Positions 7,286 through 15,133 of a stretch of DNA of 33,115 nt are shown here, one piece after another. The number at the start of each line of letters is the position of its first letter. Position 1 is the stretch's first letter. Source of the stretch: JBDSRX01 sp047445235 (GTDB taxonomy: Bacteria; Patescibacteriota; Dojkabacteria; J137). Below the pieces are notes generated by a model. It was not told the origin of the DNA. It worked only from the letters and a program-made list of their open reading frames with translations, and did not search any database. The stretch is taken from the NCBI GenBank assembly GCA_047445235.1, contig JBLGEO010000053.1, positions 1 to 33,115 on the forward strand. The letters are read 5' to 3'. The translations under genes were made by a program, and so were the position numbers.

Positions 7286-8143
7286 TTAGAATTCGCAACG
7301 AATTGTTGTCCCACATGGTAAATAAAAACCTTTTCTTTCTTTAATTGGAAGACCAAGTTCTTCTGAAGTTACTTTACCATTTAAAATCTTACTCCTGATT
7401 ATATTTTCAATTGCATAACGAGAGATTTCATTTGCGTAAGAGTTTACTAAAACAAACACAGGTTTCTCTTCGAGGAGTCCTGAAGTTAAAGTTATAAGTT
7501 CATTTAAACTCTTTTCAATTTCCCAAATCTCTCCAGAACTTCCTCTGCCAAAGGAAGGAGGGTCCATTATTATTCCATGGTATTTATTACCTCTTCTAAT
7601 TTCTCTCTGAACAAATTTAATTACGTCATCCACAAAAAATCTTACTGGTTTCCCTTCTAATCCAGAAATTGATACGTTCTGTTTTGCAATTTCGATCATT
7701 CCTTTAGACGCATCTATATGAGAAACCGATGCCCCTGCAGCTAATGCAGCAACTGTTGCTCCTCCAGTATAGGCAAAAAGATTAAGTACTTTGAAATTTT
7801 CGATTTGTGAAGCTTTTATCTTTTGTTGAACCCAATCCCAGTTTGCTGCTTGTTCTGGAAATAATCCAGTATGCTTAAAACTTGTTGGTTTTACTACGAA
7901 AGAGAGATCTTTGTATTTAACTTCCCATTGTTGAGGTAATCTCTTTAAAAATTCCCACTCACCTCCTCCAGACTTACTTCTATGATAAAAGGCATCTGGT
8001 TTATTCCATAAATCTAGATTAGTCTTATCCCATATAGCTTGTGGGTCAGGTCTTCTTAGAATAAATTCTCCCCATCTTTCTAATTTCTCTTCACCTCCTG
8101 CATCTAGAACTTCAAAATCATCCCAATTATTTGCTATTACCAT
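7286..8143 (-). CDS. Class I SAM methyltransferase, RlmI/RlmK-like (short form)
   Basis: 285 residues. SAM-binding motif I is NLFAYTGGAT (121-130), followed by the acidic HIDAS strand, VDDVIKF, and the catalytic-region motif MDPPSFGRG with Asp194. DPPSF with this spacing is typical of COG1092 rRNA methyltransferases, but the N-terminal PUA domain of RlmI is absent, so this is the shorter form common outside Proteobacteria. Most likely it methylates an rRNA base; the target is unknown. On the minus strand a TATAAT lies at 8170-8175, placing a transcript start about 20 bases upstream of the ATG, within the 39-bp divergent gap shared with the transporter. Confidence 0.88.
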   Translation of the reverse strand: MVIANNWDDFEVLDAGGEEKLERWGEFILRRPDPQAIWDKTNLDLWNKPDAFYHRSKSGGGEWEFLKRLPQQWEVKYKDLSFVVKPTSFKHTGLFPEQAANWDWVQQKIKASQIENFKVLNLFAYTGGATVAALAAGASVSHIDASKGMIEIAKQNVSISGLEGKPVRFFVDDVIKFVQREIRRGNKYHGIIMDPPSFGRGSSGEIWEIEKSLNELITLTSGLLEEKPVFVLVNSYANEISRYAIENIIRSKILNGKVTSEELGLPIKERKGFYLPCGTTIRCEF

Positions 8144-8182
8144 ATACTTTTGTTTAAATAACTATGAATATTATACAAGCTT

Positions 8183-9427
8183 ATGATCGCAAACAGAATT
8201 AAAAAGTTAAAGCTAATTAATGAATTCTATTTCTTCAGAATAGTTTTCCAGATTAGTTCGTACTTTATGTACACTTTCTACCTAATACTGCTTTATAGGC
8301 AATCCAACGATATTAAGATTCTTGTTATTGATTCTATAATTTTTTATGTTGGCATGTGGGTTGGTTTTATATTTGGTAGTTTTGCGCTTCAAAGAATTGG
8401 TTATGTAAATACATTTAGATTAAGTTTCTTTTTTACTGCTTTAGCAGGACTAGCCATCGCAATCTCAATACCTCAGATTGCACTTCTTTTCCCAGTCTTA
8501 AGTTTATTAAGAGGTTTTGGAAGAGGAATGTTCTGGCCTGTTTACCATACTTATACTGTTAAGGAATTTAATGTTGCGGAAAGAAGTAGCATTATCAGCA
8601 TAGTTACTAGCACCGGATTGCTTTTAGATATTGCATTCCCATTCCTTGTAGGTACTTTAATCTCTTCAACTGGAGATTACACTTTAGTTTACATTATCGG
8701 AAGTACTATTTTGTTAACTGCAATATTTCTGAGGTTTGGATATAACAAAATGCCCGCAACAAATATAACATCTGGAGAAATTACAAGGATTTTAAAGAAT
8801 AAGATATTTATAAAATTTGGTGTATTAACTGTTTTTAATGAAATGCTAAATATAGTTTATGTTCTTATAATGCTTGTCCTACCATTTATAATTACCAGAA
8901 ATGAAGGTAATACTGGTGCGATATTAAGCATTGTAAACTTAGTTGCTGCTCTAACTGCATTTTCTCAAAGAAAGAAGCAGGTAAACAAAGGGATTGGGAT
9001 TGCAGGACTTGGATATCTATTTGGTATTATTGGTGCATTAATATTAATTGTTTTGTGGAGTACCTTAGGCATTGCACTAAGTATGATCTTCTTTATTCTT
9101 GCGATATCTTTAGCAGGTCCATTAGAAGAAAAATTAGTTATTTATATTAAGCAAAAAATTCTTGGTGATCAAAAAAACCAATCAACAATTGAGCTTAATA
9201 TGGTAATTGAGACCTTGTATTTAGTAGGTAGAATGGCAGGACTTGTAATATTTTTATTATGCTTCAGTTTCAATGATGATATTGGGAATATATTTAGAAT
9301 ATTCATATTGATGTGTGCATTATGGTCTTGTATAAATGTCTTCTACTTAGCAAAAATAGCTAAAAGCCATAAAAAAGAGCTAGCTGATATTAATCTACCT
9401 GCTAGCCCTCAAGAACTTCCAGCCTAA
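8183..9427 (+). CDS. MFS-like multi-pass transporter
   Basis: 414 residues with about 11-12 hydrophobic helices, the size expected of a major facilitator. Between the second and third helices is FGSFALQRIGYVNTFRL, resembling the MFS loop 2-3 motif (G...D/R...G...), and RGFGRGMFWPVYHTY resembles the helix 4-5 region. A longer soluble stretch around 190-210 fits the central loop. No substrate can be inferred from the sequence or the neighbours (methyltransferase one side, GreA the other). It is divergent from 8143 with 39 bases between them, and its stop abuts the greA stop (TAATTA at 9425-9430), giving back-to-back convergent ends without a terminator. Confidence 0.78.
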   Translation: MIANRIKKLKLINEFYFFRIVFQISSYFMYTFYLILLYRQSNDIKILVIDSIIFYVGMWVGFIFGSFALQRIGYVNTFRLSFFFTALAGLAIAISIPQIALLFPVLSLLRGFGRGMFWPVYHTYTVKEFNVAERSSIISIVTSTGLLLDIAFPFLVGTLISSTGDYTLVYIIGSTILLTAIFLRFGYNKMPATNITSGEITRILKNKIFIKFGVLTVFNEMLNIVYVLIMLVLPFIITRNEGNTGAILSIVNLVAALTAFSQRKKQVNKGIGIAGLGYLFGIIGALILIVLWSTLGIALSMIFFILAISLAGPLEEKLVIYIKQKILGDQKNQSTIELNMVIETLYLVGRMAGLVIFLLCFSFNDDIGNIFRIFILMCALWSCINVFYLAKIAKSHKKELADINLPASPQELPA

Positions 9428-9937
9428 TTATTTAACGAATTTCAAGATCTTATATAGTTGCTTTTTATTTGGTAAAAAAACCTCAACTGTATCTCCTATT
9501 TTTGCATTATAAAGTGCCTTACCTATTGGTGAGTCAACAGATATTTTACCTTCTAGTGGGTTTGCAGCCTTAGTTTCTTCAGTACCTACAAGAGTTACAG
9601 TTCTCTTCTGTTTATTCTCAAGGTTTTGAATCTCTACAGCCTCTCCAATGCTTACTAGGTTATCTGATGTTTTTTCTTTTGCAATTACTGCAATGGCAAG
9701 AATATCCTCAATTTCTAGAATCTTATTCTCATTCATTTCCTTTTTTTCCATTGCTACTTGATATGCATGGTTCTCGCTCAAGTCTCCAAGTTCTCTTGCC
9801 GCCGCAATTTCATCAGCAATCTCTTTTCTGAGAACTGTGATTCTATTATCAAGTTCTACTTTTAGTGAATCATACCCTTCTTGAGTCAACTTCATTTCTG
9901 CATTCTCAATTTTTCCATTCTTTTTTATCTTAGGCAT
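9428..9937 (-). CDS. greA: Transcription elongation factor GreA
   Basis: 169 residues. Rescues backtracked RNA polymerase by stimulating transcript cleavage. Layout is standard: an N-terminal coiled coil (about 15-90) whose tip carries the conserved acidic ARELGDLSENHAY, then a C-terminal FKBP-like domain with the PIGKALYNAKIGDTVEV block. The tip Asp and Glu are present, so cleavage activity should be kept; the usual AEY after SEN is HAY here. A 15-residue lysine-rich extension precedes the usual MKLT start. Both MPKIKK (9937) and the later MKLTQEG are possible starts; I keep the longer one because no Shine-Dalgarno helps decide. Confidence 0.95.
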   Translation of the reverse strand: MPKIKKNGKIENAEMKLTQEGYDSLKVELDNRITVLRKEIADEIAAARELGDLSENHAYQVAMEKKEMNENKILEIEDILAIAVIAKEKTSDNLVSIGEAVEIQNLENKQKRTVTLVGTEETKAANPLEGKISVDSPIGKALYNAKIGDTVEVFLPNKKQLYKILKFVK

Positions 9938-10030
9938 AGTTATATAAATTAAAAACTTTTAAACTTATTCAAACCTTGGGGATCTAATAAATTATATCAT
10001 TAGTTAACCAACGTTGAATTGTATTTAAAA

Positions 10031-10063
10031 ATGAGTCTTCTTAGTATTTTTAAGAAAACTCAT
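10031..10063 (-). terminator. Terminator of the SDR-DUF4012 operon
   Basis: Inverted repeat: ATGAGT and TTCTTA on the left pair with TAAGAA and ACTCAT on the right, 12 pairs with one internal C/A mismatch and a 7-base loop. Read on the minus strand it follows the stop at 10093 and is trailed by ATTTTTAAAT. Confidence 0.65.
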
Positions 10064-10092
10064 CTTTGAAATTTCGTAATTATCTTACTAAA

Positions 10093-13000
10093 TCACCGTT
10101 TTATTGTCAAATCGATAATTTGATCATCAAAAAGCGTCTGCGTAAAGGTGACTGGATTCGAGGACAGATCTAGCGATGGGCTAGTTTGTAAAATTGATTG
10201 TGATTTGTCAGTTGAAAGTGTCAAATATGCAGTTGTTAATGCACCTTTAGTTTTGGCCTGCCCTAATATAACGGATATATTGTCTCCAGCCGAATTACCT
10301 CCATTTGCAAGTGTCCACCTCATAGTTACTTTACTCTCATTTATAACTCTAAAAACAGCACATTTTTCAATATCTGAAGAGTTAATTACTACTCTTTCTA
10401 TAGGAAAATCCTCAAAACTAATATTTGAGTTTGAGACTGAGAGTGGAATACACATTGAGACTTCTTGAGAATTTCCAATATTAGGAAAGGTCATGCTTAC
10501 TTTATAGGCAAGATCACTTGAGTTTGTAATTGAAACCTGAGTATCAGTGCTGATATTTGGATATTTGTTCAAATTAACAATCTTTTCATCCTCAACATTA
10601 ATTCCTGGTTTGTAATACATTGATGTAGTATTAATCTTATTTCCATCTAAATTATTCTCTGCAATAAAACCAGAATAATCTAGAGATTCTGCTTGAACAT
10701 ATACGTTCTTAGCTTCTACCTGTTTATTTAATGTATTTAGAAGTACTGGCAAATTCACTTGAGCATCTGTTAATAGCGAATTAAAAGTATACGCTAGAAG
10801 CTGGGTGCTTAACCTGTACTTTGCAGATAGACTTTCATTGTTATCTTGAACACTTATTAAATTTGTTAGGAAACTACCTTGAGCAAAATCAACATTATTT
10901 ACTTCGAATTTTTTTCCGTTAGATATAGATTTAATAATTTCTTCCAATGAGCTGTAGTTTAGAATACTCACTCCATCTATCTCTTTTTTAAAGCTGGAAG
11001 CAAATACTTTTTTTACAACAGACTGATATTCATTAAAGTCGGAAATATTACCTATATCTGAAAGTGTTAAATTTGCAGCTGTTTTGTATGTATACTTTCT
11101 ATTATTAATTTCTTTGAAATCAGAATCACTGACTGCAGATAAGTCTGGAGTAAAGTCAGATGCAGAGTTAACTACAACATCGGTTATGCTGCCTTTGTTT
11201 ACTGTAACAAGTGCAAACGATGATACATCACCTCCAATTGGCTTAAGCCTTGTATTGTCTAAGAGAAGAAATAGATATACTTTTGAACTTTTAAATCCTA
11301 ATAAATCTGCTGCATTTTCAATAGATTCTGAAGAATTAGCCCAACTTTGGCTTTCTTCTATTCCTTTCGCCAACTGAACAAACCTACCTTGAATAAATCC
11401 AGGGAATAAAGTTGAATCTACTTTTGCAGCAAGTTCTGCACTTTTATCAATTTTATCCTTACCTAAAGATAAGAATGGAGATCTTTGGTCCATTTCTTTT
11501 AAATAATCAGAATAATCTGCACCATTATTTGCAACTGCTAAATAGCTGTCAGAGCCTGCTCTTAACTGTGTATTATTCTTGAAATTACTTAAGTAAGTAT
11601 AAAATGGTGCTGCAGCATAGGCCATGTTAGATACTCCTTCAGCGTATAGTTTGAAGGCTGAAATTCCTTTTTTAACTTCTGTATAATTTTTACCAAGAGC
11701 TAATGTTCTTGCTGGTATTTCAAATCTATCTAAAACTGTATCTATATTATCTAACGAGCCTTTTATTCTGTCTGCATTTCCAGCTACAAGATCTAACCTT
11801 GAGTTCTGTACGTTTGTTTGTAGATTTTGATATTCTGGAACTATTAATAAAAGCTCCTTTGCAATAACTATTGCTGGTGAGAATATGTAAAGATAAAACC
11901 CAATTAGAAGTGCAAAGCTAACAATAATGAGACCTGCTTCTGCAGGAGTTTTATTTTTAAATACACTAAATGTTTGTCCCAAGTTTCTAACCTTTTCCCA
12001 GCTCCAATTTGTAATTCTTTCCGCAAATGTCCTCGGTTTTCTCCTTCGCTTATCTCGAATGGTATTTGCAGCAAACTCCATTTGTTTTTTCTTATCTTCC
12101 TCTTGCCTACGTCTTTCTGCTATAAGTCTTGAGATTGGTCCAGCATTATTATCTATTGCTGAGCTGTCAATTTGACCTTTATCTGCAAGATCTACAAAGC
12201 TTTTTAGTTTGTCTACAAAGTTCTTATTACCATTCACTTTTGTACTCGTACTTATTTCTAAAAGGTGGATTTTTGCAGCTGCAATTGACTGTTTGATTGC
12301 CTTTTCGAAAGGAACCCTTGTTGTCCAACCAATTTGGCTTAAGTTTGGTGCAGGTTTATAGAACTTTATGGTTGGAAGATTGTCTCTCTCATCAACAAAT
12401 TCAATATTTTGAGAATTTTCTTCTACTTCTTGAATTTTGTATGCAATTGATAAATGACTAAAAGCATTCTCATAACTCAAAGAATAAATATTTCCTTTTG
12501 TGTTTGGCGAGAATTGAGCCTTAATAATTCCATATGCAGCATCTAAAACGTGAACCAAAAACTCTGTGTCTAGTCCATCCTTCTTTAATTTCAAATTCTC
12601 TCCCCTTGCAGCTGCCATTATCAGCTCGATGAAAGGAGTATCCTTATTAAAATCAATTCCATCTCCGATAATTTCTGCTAAACGGACAATTCTAGCGTCT
12701 AGGTTTACTCTCTCGTTGTATTCTATGGATAAACTTTCTGCATATCTTTGTAATTCTAGATTTGTATAAATTTTATGCTTAGCAGAAGCATCTGCAGAAT
12801 AATTCATACCCAGATCGTCACTTGCTAAAGCTCTTTGATGGGCTTTGATAGAGGTTGTAAGTAGAACTTTAGCATCAAATTTGGAAGCAAGTTTAAGGGT
12901 CGAGTCGAAGTAATTTGAGAAATTTAGAAAATCTTGTGTTGATACTTGTGCAATTGTATCTCCAGTATCATGTGCAAAATAGAAAACATAGTCTAATCTT

Positions 13001-13239
13001 CGAATTTCTTCATCTAGATTAGGAATTGTTGTGAAATCTAGAAAAGATACTAATGCATCCTGCGGGAAAGAGTTTAATTTTATTAAATTCTCTTCTGTAT
13101 AACTATCTACAATAATTACATATCCACCCTGCTCTATTAAAGAATCTGCAATTTCTAAACCAAGCTTAGAAAGCCCTCCAATAATTAAGGAAGTTGGATA
13201 TTTAATCGTATTTTTTAGTCTGTATTGTTCTGGTATCAT
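10093..13239 (-). CDS. SDR-like domain fused to membrane-anchored DUF4012
   Basis: 1048 residues in three parts. Residues 1-325 look like an extended SDR/NAD-dependent epimerase: GGLSKLG nucleotide-binding turn at 21-27, RIVRLAEIIGDG resembling the RL-x-x-YG block, and a C-terminal GWTTRVPFEKAIKQSI block typical of sugar-nucleotide epimerases. Where YxxxK is expected the sequence is Y158-TNL-E162, so the catalytic lysine seems lost. Residues 360-415 are a charged, probably coiled cytoplasmic region. A membrane helix follows at about 435-459, then a roughly 590-residue outer part with the DUF4012 signature NTRLKPIGGDVSSF and the SASDFTPD block. DUF4012 proteins are mostly found in CPR and some Gram-positives near polysaccharide genes; their activity is not established. 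It starts directly after the stop of the PEGA-like gene and shares its transcript. Confidence 0.85.
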   Translation of the reverse strand: MIPEQYRLKNTIKYPTSLIIGGLSKLGLEIADSLIEQGGYVIIVDSYTEENLIKLNSFPQDALVSFLDFTTIPNLDEEIRRLDYVFYFAHDTGDTIAQVSTQDFLNFSNYFDSTLKLASKFDAKVLLTTSIKAHQRALASDDLGMNYSADASAKHKIYTNLELQRYAESLSIEYNERVNLDARIVRLAEIIGDGIDFNKDTPFIELIMAAARGENLKLKKDGLDTEFLVHVLDAAYGIIKAQFSPNTKGNIYSLSYENAFSHLSIAYKIQEVEENSQNIEFVDERDNLPTIKFYKPAPNLSQIGWTTRVPFEKAIKQSIAAAKIHLLEISTSTKVNGNKNFVDKLKSFVDLADKGQIDSSAIDNNAGPISRLIAERRRQEEDKKKQMEFAANTIRDKRRRKPRTFAERITNWSWEKVRNLGQTFSVFKNKTPAEAGLIIVSFALLIGFYLYIFSPAIVIAKELLLIVPEYQNLQTNVQNSRLDLVAGNADRIKGSLDNIDTVLDRFEIPARTLALGKNYTEVKKGISAFKLYAEGVSNMAYAAAPFYTYLSNFKNNTQLRAGSDSYLAVANNGADYSDYLKEMDQRSPFLSLGKDKIDKSAELAAKVDSTLFPGFIQGRFVQLAKGIEESQSWANSSESIENAADLLGFKSSKVYLFLLLDNTRLKPIGGDVSSFALVTVNKGSITDVVVNSASDFTPDLSAVSDSDFKEINNRKYTYKTAANLTLSDIGNISDFNEYQSVVKKVFASSFKKEIDGVSILNYSSLEEIIKSISNGKKFEVNNVDFAQGSFLTNLISVQDNNESLSAKYRLSTQLLAYTFNSLLTDAQVNLPVLLNTLNKQVEAKNVYVQAESLDYSGFIAENNLDGNKINTTSMYYKPGINVEDEKIVNLNKYPNISTDTQVSITNSSDLAYKVSMTFPNIGNSQEVSMCIPLSVSNSNISFEDFPIERVVINSSDIEKCAVFRVINESKVTMRWTLANGGNSAGDNISVILGQAKTKGALTTAYLTLSTDKSQSILQTSPSLDLSSNPVTFTQTLFDDQIIDLTIKR

Positions 13240-13923
13240 TTATTCGACTGTTACCGGTAAAACCATTAGCTGTGCTTCTAGGTTAAGATCGTAATTTCTT
13301 AATTTATCCCTATCTTCCTGTTTATCTGGAAGGATTGTAAATTCTAGAGTTTCGTATCCTGCTTTGAATATTCTAATCTTTTTCGGTGCATTTAAATCAA
13401 TATCTGATGTGTATTTATTCTTTGTAAACTTATCTACTGCAATTGAATCAACTTGTATTTGAGCATCATCAGTATTTAAAGTTACGTTTAACTTACTCTG
13501 TGCATTTAAGTCTGACTTTTTTGTAGCAAATATGAAATGTCCTTCAGAAAACTCTTGTGATGGGCCAATCAAGTATGAAGTTACAACTGTATTACCTTCT
13601 TCAAATGTAATTAATTTACTAAAAGTCCAGAACTGATTAGGTGAGTCTGATTTTCTAGAAATCGAAACCATTCTTTCTCCTGGTGTAACTGTATCATAAA
13701 AGAATGGTGATTTTTCTGGTGTAACAGTACCTACTTCCTTACCATCTATTTGAATATCTAATTCTCCTGCCAAAGAAAATACTTGTAGACCAGAAATTGA
13801 ATCTGGTTTTCTAACACCAAATAGATTCCTGACGTCGATATTCCAATATAGCCATGGAGACCAGAGTGCAAGCAAAGTGCACAAAAGCGAAATCACAACA
13901 AGTAATGTGACTTTTTTAAGCAT
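13240..13923 (-). CDS. Membrane-anchored protein with two PEGA-like repeats
   Basis: 227 residues. An N-terminal hydrophobic helix at about 4-22 could be a signal anchor; the rest should face outward. Residues about 48-95 fit a PEGA repeat (SLAGELDIQIDGKEVG, then a proline turn and VTPGERMVSISRK). Residues about 142-192 fit a second, weaker one (LNVTLNTDDAQIQVDS ... IRIFKAGYETLEFTI). PEGA domains are small beta modules in surface proteins, often near S-layer or wall components. The stop abuts the next start without a gap, so it is co-expressed with the SDR-DUF4012 protein and may act with it at the envelope. The promoter lies at 13957-13984. Confidence 0.8.
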   Translation of the reverse strand: MLKKVTLLVVISLLCTLLALWSPWLYWNIDVRNLFGVRKPDSISGLQVFSLAGELDIQIDGKEVGTVTPEKSPFFYDTVTPGERMVSISRKSDSPNQFWTFSKLITFEEGNTVVTSYLIGPSQEFSEGHFIFATKKSDLNAQSKLNVTLNTDDAQIQVDSIAVDKFTKNKYTSDIDLNAPKKIRIFKAGYETLEFTILPDKQEDRDKLRNYDLNLEAQLMVLPVTVE

Positions 13924-13956
13924 ATCGATTAAAATTACAAACCTCTATTCAATTTC

Positions 13957-13984
13957 ATTATAGAGGGAATCTACACTATTGCAA
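13957..13984 (-). promoter_or_regulatory. Promoter of the PEGA-DUF4012 operon
   Basis: On the minus strand TTGCAA (13979-13984), a 16-bp spacer, then TATAAT (13957-13962). The -10 box overlaps a 7-bp inverted repeat, CCTCTAT (13942-13948) with ATAGAGG (13960-13966), which could be an operator or chance in AT-rich DNA. Confidence 0.45.
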
Positions 13985-13992
13985 ACATAGAA

Positions 13993-14412
13993 ATGATAGA
14001 AAATGGAACACCAACAATCTTTGATATGAACTATGTAGTTGATAAGGTTAGGCTTAGCCAAATCTATAACAATATAAAAAGTATTGAAGATCTGGAACGA
14101 TTTGGGGAAGGTATTTTTCAGTATCTGAAAATGCTTACAGATGGAATTACCAAGGAGTTTTTCTATGTCTTTGTTCCTGATAGTCCTCTAATAATAGTTT
14201 CTAAGCCGGAACCTCAAAAGGAAATTGAATTTATGAGACCTTGGTTTATTATGACTGGGAATGCTTATAGATTTATAACTGTATATAAATTCAAGCATAG
14301 AGAATTAAAAATTCAGGAGAATAAAGTTGAATTAGCTACAAGAATTAATATTATTAAGAAATTTAGAGAGTACTATCTAAATCTGCAAAAGAACGAAAGC
14401 GAAAGTACTTAG
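13993..14412 (+). CDS. Hypothetical protein, soluble
   Basis: 139 residues, no family recognised. No membrane helix or signal peptide. It is rich in aromatic and charged residues: a middle section EFFYVFVPDSPLIIVSKPEP suggests beta strands, and the C-terminal 45 residues (from HRELKIQEN to the end) look helical and basic. Codon usage and AT content match the neighbours, and the ORF is intact, so I take it as a real gene. It is divergent from the PEGA operon (69 bases between starts) and convergent with 14458. A CACTAT/TACACT sequence sits about 15-20 bases before the ATG but no convincing -35 was seen. Confidence 0.65.
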   Translation: MIENGTPTIFDMNYVVDKVRLSQIYNNIKSIEDLERFGEGIFQYLKMLTDGITKEFFYVFVPDSPLIIVSKPEPQKEIEFMRPWFIMTGNAYRFITVYKFKHRELKIQENKVELATRINIIKKFREYYLNLQKNESEST

Positions 14413-14426
14413 AATCTATCAACTTA

Positions 14427-14450
14427 AATTATTGAATTTGCTGAATAATT
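14427..14450. terminator. Weak bidirectional hairpin between convergent genes
   Basis: AATTATT (14427-14433) and AATAATT (14444-14450) form a 7-pair, all-AT stem with a 10-base loop in the 45-bp gap between convergent stops. No GC core, so its strength is doubtful. Confidence 0.3.
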
Positions 14451-14457
14451 AGAATTT

Positions 14458-14850
14458 CTAAAAGACCCCTATGAGTTTAACAAGATCTTCTAGCTGCTGC
14501 TGCTTTTCTGGTATTAGCTTATCCTTAATTAATTCTACCTTTTCTATAAGAATTGCTTTGGCAGAATTATGAAACTCGTTTAATATATCATTATCTGAAA
14601 ATTTTGCTTTAAAAGTGTTAATTTCATCTATTTTTGGATCTTCTTTTAAATTCTTAAGTACTCCTTGTTGTTCTGTTGGTAGTTTCTTGACGAGTTTTAT
14701 GATCATATCAAGACTAATTACATTAATTAACCTATCTCTTACTATTTTATCCTGAGGGGGTCTGATATCGCATATCTCAGAGAACCTATCAATAATTGCC
14801 TCAAGTTTATTTATATAAAGATTATCGTGATCAAAAAGGTGTGCGTACAT
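14458..14850 (-). CDS. Hypothetical helical protein
   Basis: 130 residues, no family recognised. Almost wholly helical by composition, with leucine, isoleucine, lysine and glutamate in amphipathic spacing; segments such as INVISLDMIIKLVKKLP and LIEKVELIKDKLIPEKQQQ suggest a small helical bundle. No membrane segment or cysteine cluster. The ATG shares one base with the stop of the upstream small ORF (TAATG), a clear sign of translational coupling on the minus strand. It is the last gene of the run that begins with the phosphatase at 16884. A role cannot be given. Confidence 0.65.
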   Translation of the reverse strand: MYAHLFDHDNLYINKLEAIIDRFSEICDIRPPQDKIVRDRLINVISLDMIIKLVKKLPTEQQGVLKNLKEDPKIDEINTFKAKFSDNDILNEFHNSAKAILIEKVELIKDKLIPEKQQQLEDLVKLIGVF

Positions 14851-15074
14851 TATGCTTTTGCTGGTTGAGAAGTAGGATTGGTTTCAGGTATTATTACATT
14901 AGCAAGGGATTTTGCAAACCCAGAAACTACTTCTTCAACTATTTCAGCTCCAGTCAACGCAAGGTCTGCAAGCCCATTCACTACTGCCTTGGGAACCTCT
15001 AGTACACTATCTATTAAAGAATCAACAATCGACTTAGGTTGGGTTACTTGTTTGGGTTCAACTTCTTTATTCAC
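14850..15074 (-). CDS. Small hypothetical protein, amphipathic Ala/Val-rich
   Basis: 74 residues from a GTG at 15074; an in-frame stop lies a few codons upstream and no ATG is available, so GTG is the best start. The middle (about 15-60) is a long amphipathic stretch rich in Val, Ala, Leu with Glu/Lys (SLIDSVLEVPKAVVNGLADL and onwards), flanked by polar Pro/Gln ends. It could be a membrane-surface helix pair or a coiled segment. An overlapping plus-strand ORF reads as poor protein. Coupling to the next gene through TAATG supports translation. No family recognised. Confidence 0.55.
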   Translation of the reverse strand: MNKEVEPKQVTQPKSIVDSLIDSVLEVPKAVVNGLADLALTGAEIVEEVVSGFAKSLANVIIPETNPTSQPAKA

Positions 15075-15133
15075 AGTTAGAATTTTAATAACTACTTACA
15101 TTGATAATAAGAGTTGCTTATGTGAAAGTCAAA

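Noticed and set aside
14458..15074. Toxin-antitoxin pair
   Set aside because: Size and overlap fit, but neither protein shows a known toxin fold or DNA-binding motif, and the pair sits downstream of a kinase-phosphatase run.
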